DNA of 64,000 nucleotides. Origin: Cryptomeria japonica (lineage: Eukaryota; Streptophyta; Pinopsida; Cupressales; Cupressaceae). A program made the position numbers and the translations under genes. The first letter of the stretch is position 1. The number at the start of each line of letters is the position of its first letter. The notes below the pieces were generated by a model. That model was not told where the DNA came from. It saw nothing but the letters and a program-made list of their open reading frames with translations, and ran no database searches. Shown here piece after piece: positions 62,672 to 64,000 of the stretch. The stretch is from assembly GCF_030272615.1 (NCBI RefSeq), contig NC_081414.1, forward strand, positions 235,370,733-235,434,732, written 5' to 3'.

Positions 62672-63572
62672 TGTTAGGCCCAATATGGAAAGCTAATGTA
62701 CTGAGAGGGGAGGGGTGAATCAGTACTCCAAAACTTTTCTTGATTAATAACTTTACTGTTATGCATAAACAAAATAGTGCAGTAACATAAAATAAAGTTA
62801 AAACAAATAGATAACAATCATACATGATTCACTCCATAACACATATATTTTGGTTATGCAGAAACTCTTGGTTAGAGAGAAAAACTGCGATGGGGATGGC
62901 ACCCACAACTTCACTACTGCAATAATAAAGAGTGCTCGGTTAGAGCTACATTTTAGCTATTTCTGATAGCTTACCCTCGGTAACCCATATAGTAACTCGG
63001 TAAACCCTTCTGTTTACTCTATTCTTCGACTGTTCTCTGAAAACCTTCTTGGTGACCTCTGTGTCTCTGTAACAGTCTTCTTACACACATACATACACCT
63101 TTAACTCATGCTGTATAAATAGATCTCTTAAGACGGTGATCCAATTCATTTCTTCGATCTTACAAACATGATTTATTGAATGAATAACTATACAAAATAT
63201 TTCATTGGTTAGATTGATCTCAAAATCATACACAATCTTTTGGTGCAATTTCCAATGTAATAATGATTAGATGTGCCTCAATCTTGTAACACGTTTTCAT
63301 ATGCATGTCCAGGTTCAATGTATCTGGTAACACGTTTCACTCGGTGTATATCAACTCGGTGTGTCATCTTTGCTGCTCGGTAGACATAAGAAGATACTCG
63401 GTATACAGCTCGGTGTATACTGCCTTCTGTGACTGCTTTCTTCTGTAACCGACTAGACTGTGCATACCGACTTCTTTGTGTATACCGACTGCATGATTCA
63501 GTAGTGTTAATCAACTAGAGTATATAGTATAACTGACTATAAAAACTAATGTCAATTTGATAAGTAGAAACA
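62672..63572 (-). repeat. 3' LTR of element D
   Basis: 901 bp with TG...CA ends and an adjacent PPT at 63573-63586. Confidence 0.82.
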
Positions 63573-64000
63573 ATCTCCCCTTTTGACATTAGTTGAGATG
63601 TTTGACAAAAACTACTTTCAAAGTTATAACTCAAAAATCTATATACTTTACAAAATGACTATACTTGATAGTATATAGAATAGTCAATGAAATAGTATAT
63701 TCAGATATACTCCCCTTATCATTATACTATACATAACTCTGATTTTGCATGCTCGGTTCTGTGCTTGTGTGCACTGCTTACTGTCCTTGGATACTCTGCA
63801 TACTCTGCTCGGTATACTCGTCCTATATACAATACTCCGAATACTATATCAAAACTGTATCACCAAAACTATATCACTCCCCAAATATATAGTATCACTC
63901 CTGCTTTTTGACAAACATCAAAAACTTAATTTCCATCCGGGGGTGGTAACTGATCAAAAATGGATTTATACTTTGTCCGGGCATCCGTGAGTGCGACAGA
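62672..64000 (-). mobile_element. Copia element D, 3' end, running off the window
   Basis: The LTR runs TGTTAGGCC (62672) to GAAACA (63572), 901 bp, with module GAGAGGGGAGGGGTGAATCAG near its left end and GTGCTCGGT/ACTCGGT repeats at 62935-63000 and 63340-63420. PPT ATCTCCCCTTTTG follows, then 428 bases of interior without a recognisable frame. CCATC (62667-62671) is the candidate left TSD half. It is inserted in the Tork-like RT. Confidence 0.82.

Overview
This window looks like nuclear DNA of a seed plant with a large, repeat-packed genome. A gymnosperm is my best guess, but that is inference. The signs are AT-rich sequence, almost no single-copy coding sequence, intron-containing gene remnants, and stacked long-LTR Copia retrotransposons primed by initiator tRNA-Met (TGGTATCAGAGC). 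I see no prokaryotic operons, CRISPR, rRNA or tRNA genes. About 80% of the window is retrotransposon sequence, mostly on the minus strand.

Layout. (1) 1-6.3 kb: host-like DNA with a two-exon remnant of a Mediator subunit 15 (MED15) KIX domain, an unassigned coding-like fragment, a 136-bp tandem duplication and a solo Copia LTR (4897-6029). (2) 6312-22764: a plus-strand Copia element with a TATGT target-site duplication (TSD). Its inside is a chimera: gag-PR-IN, then a second gag-PR, then RT-RNase H. Its 3' LTR received a minus-strand gag-only element ('G', 13989-21332), and a later deletion fused the two. (3) 23340-48580: a 25-kb minus-strand LARD-like element without recognisable pol. It hosts two full-length copies of one Copia family: 'A' (24158-31768, TSD AAGAG) inside its 3' LTR and 'B' (37416-45280) inside its internal region. 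B is flanked by a 203-bp direct duplication instead of a 5-bp TSD. (4) 48.6-57.0 kb: older degraded DNA with a second solo LTR (49928-51103, TSD ATATCC), a LINE-type RNase H pseudogene with a downstream basic reading frame, and tandem duplications. (5) 57038-64000: a nest of four minus-strand elements, each inserted into the previous one: E (57038), C (58173), a Tork-like short-LTR element (60911) and D (62672). Their other halves lie beyond the window.

No element here is autonomous as read. Copia A has a gag frameshift, two stops in integrase, and lost cysteines and a lost protease serine. Copia B keeps those residues but has frameshifts elsewhere. The gag-only and LARD elements would have depended on proteins from relatives. 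The most unusual observations are the three-part Copia chimera, the dense bidirectional CTTATCCCGC/GCGGGATAAG array in its 5' LTR, the 203-bp duplication around Copia B, the LARD reading frame with five LGPF/LGHF/LGPY repeats, and the isolated MED15 KIX module. LTR, TSD and domain positions were read by eye from the sequence. Family names rest on remembered motifs, not database searches.
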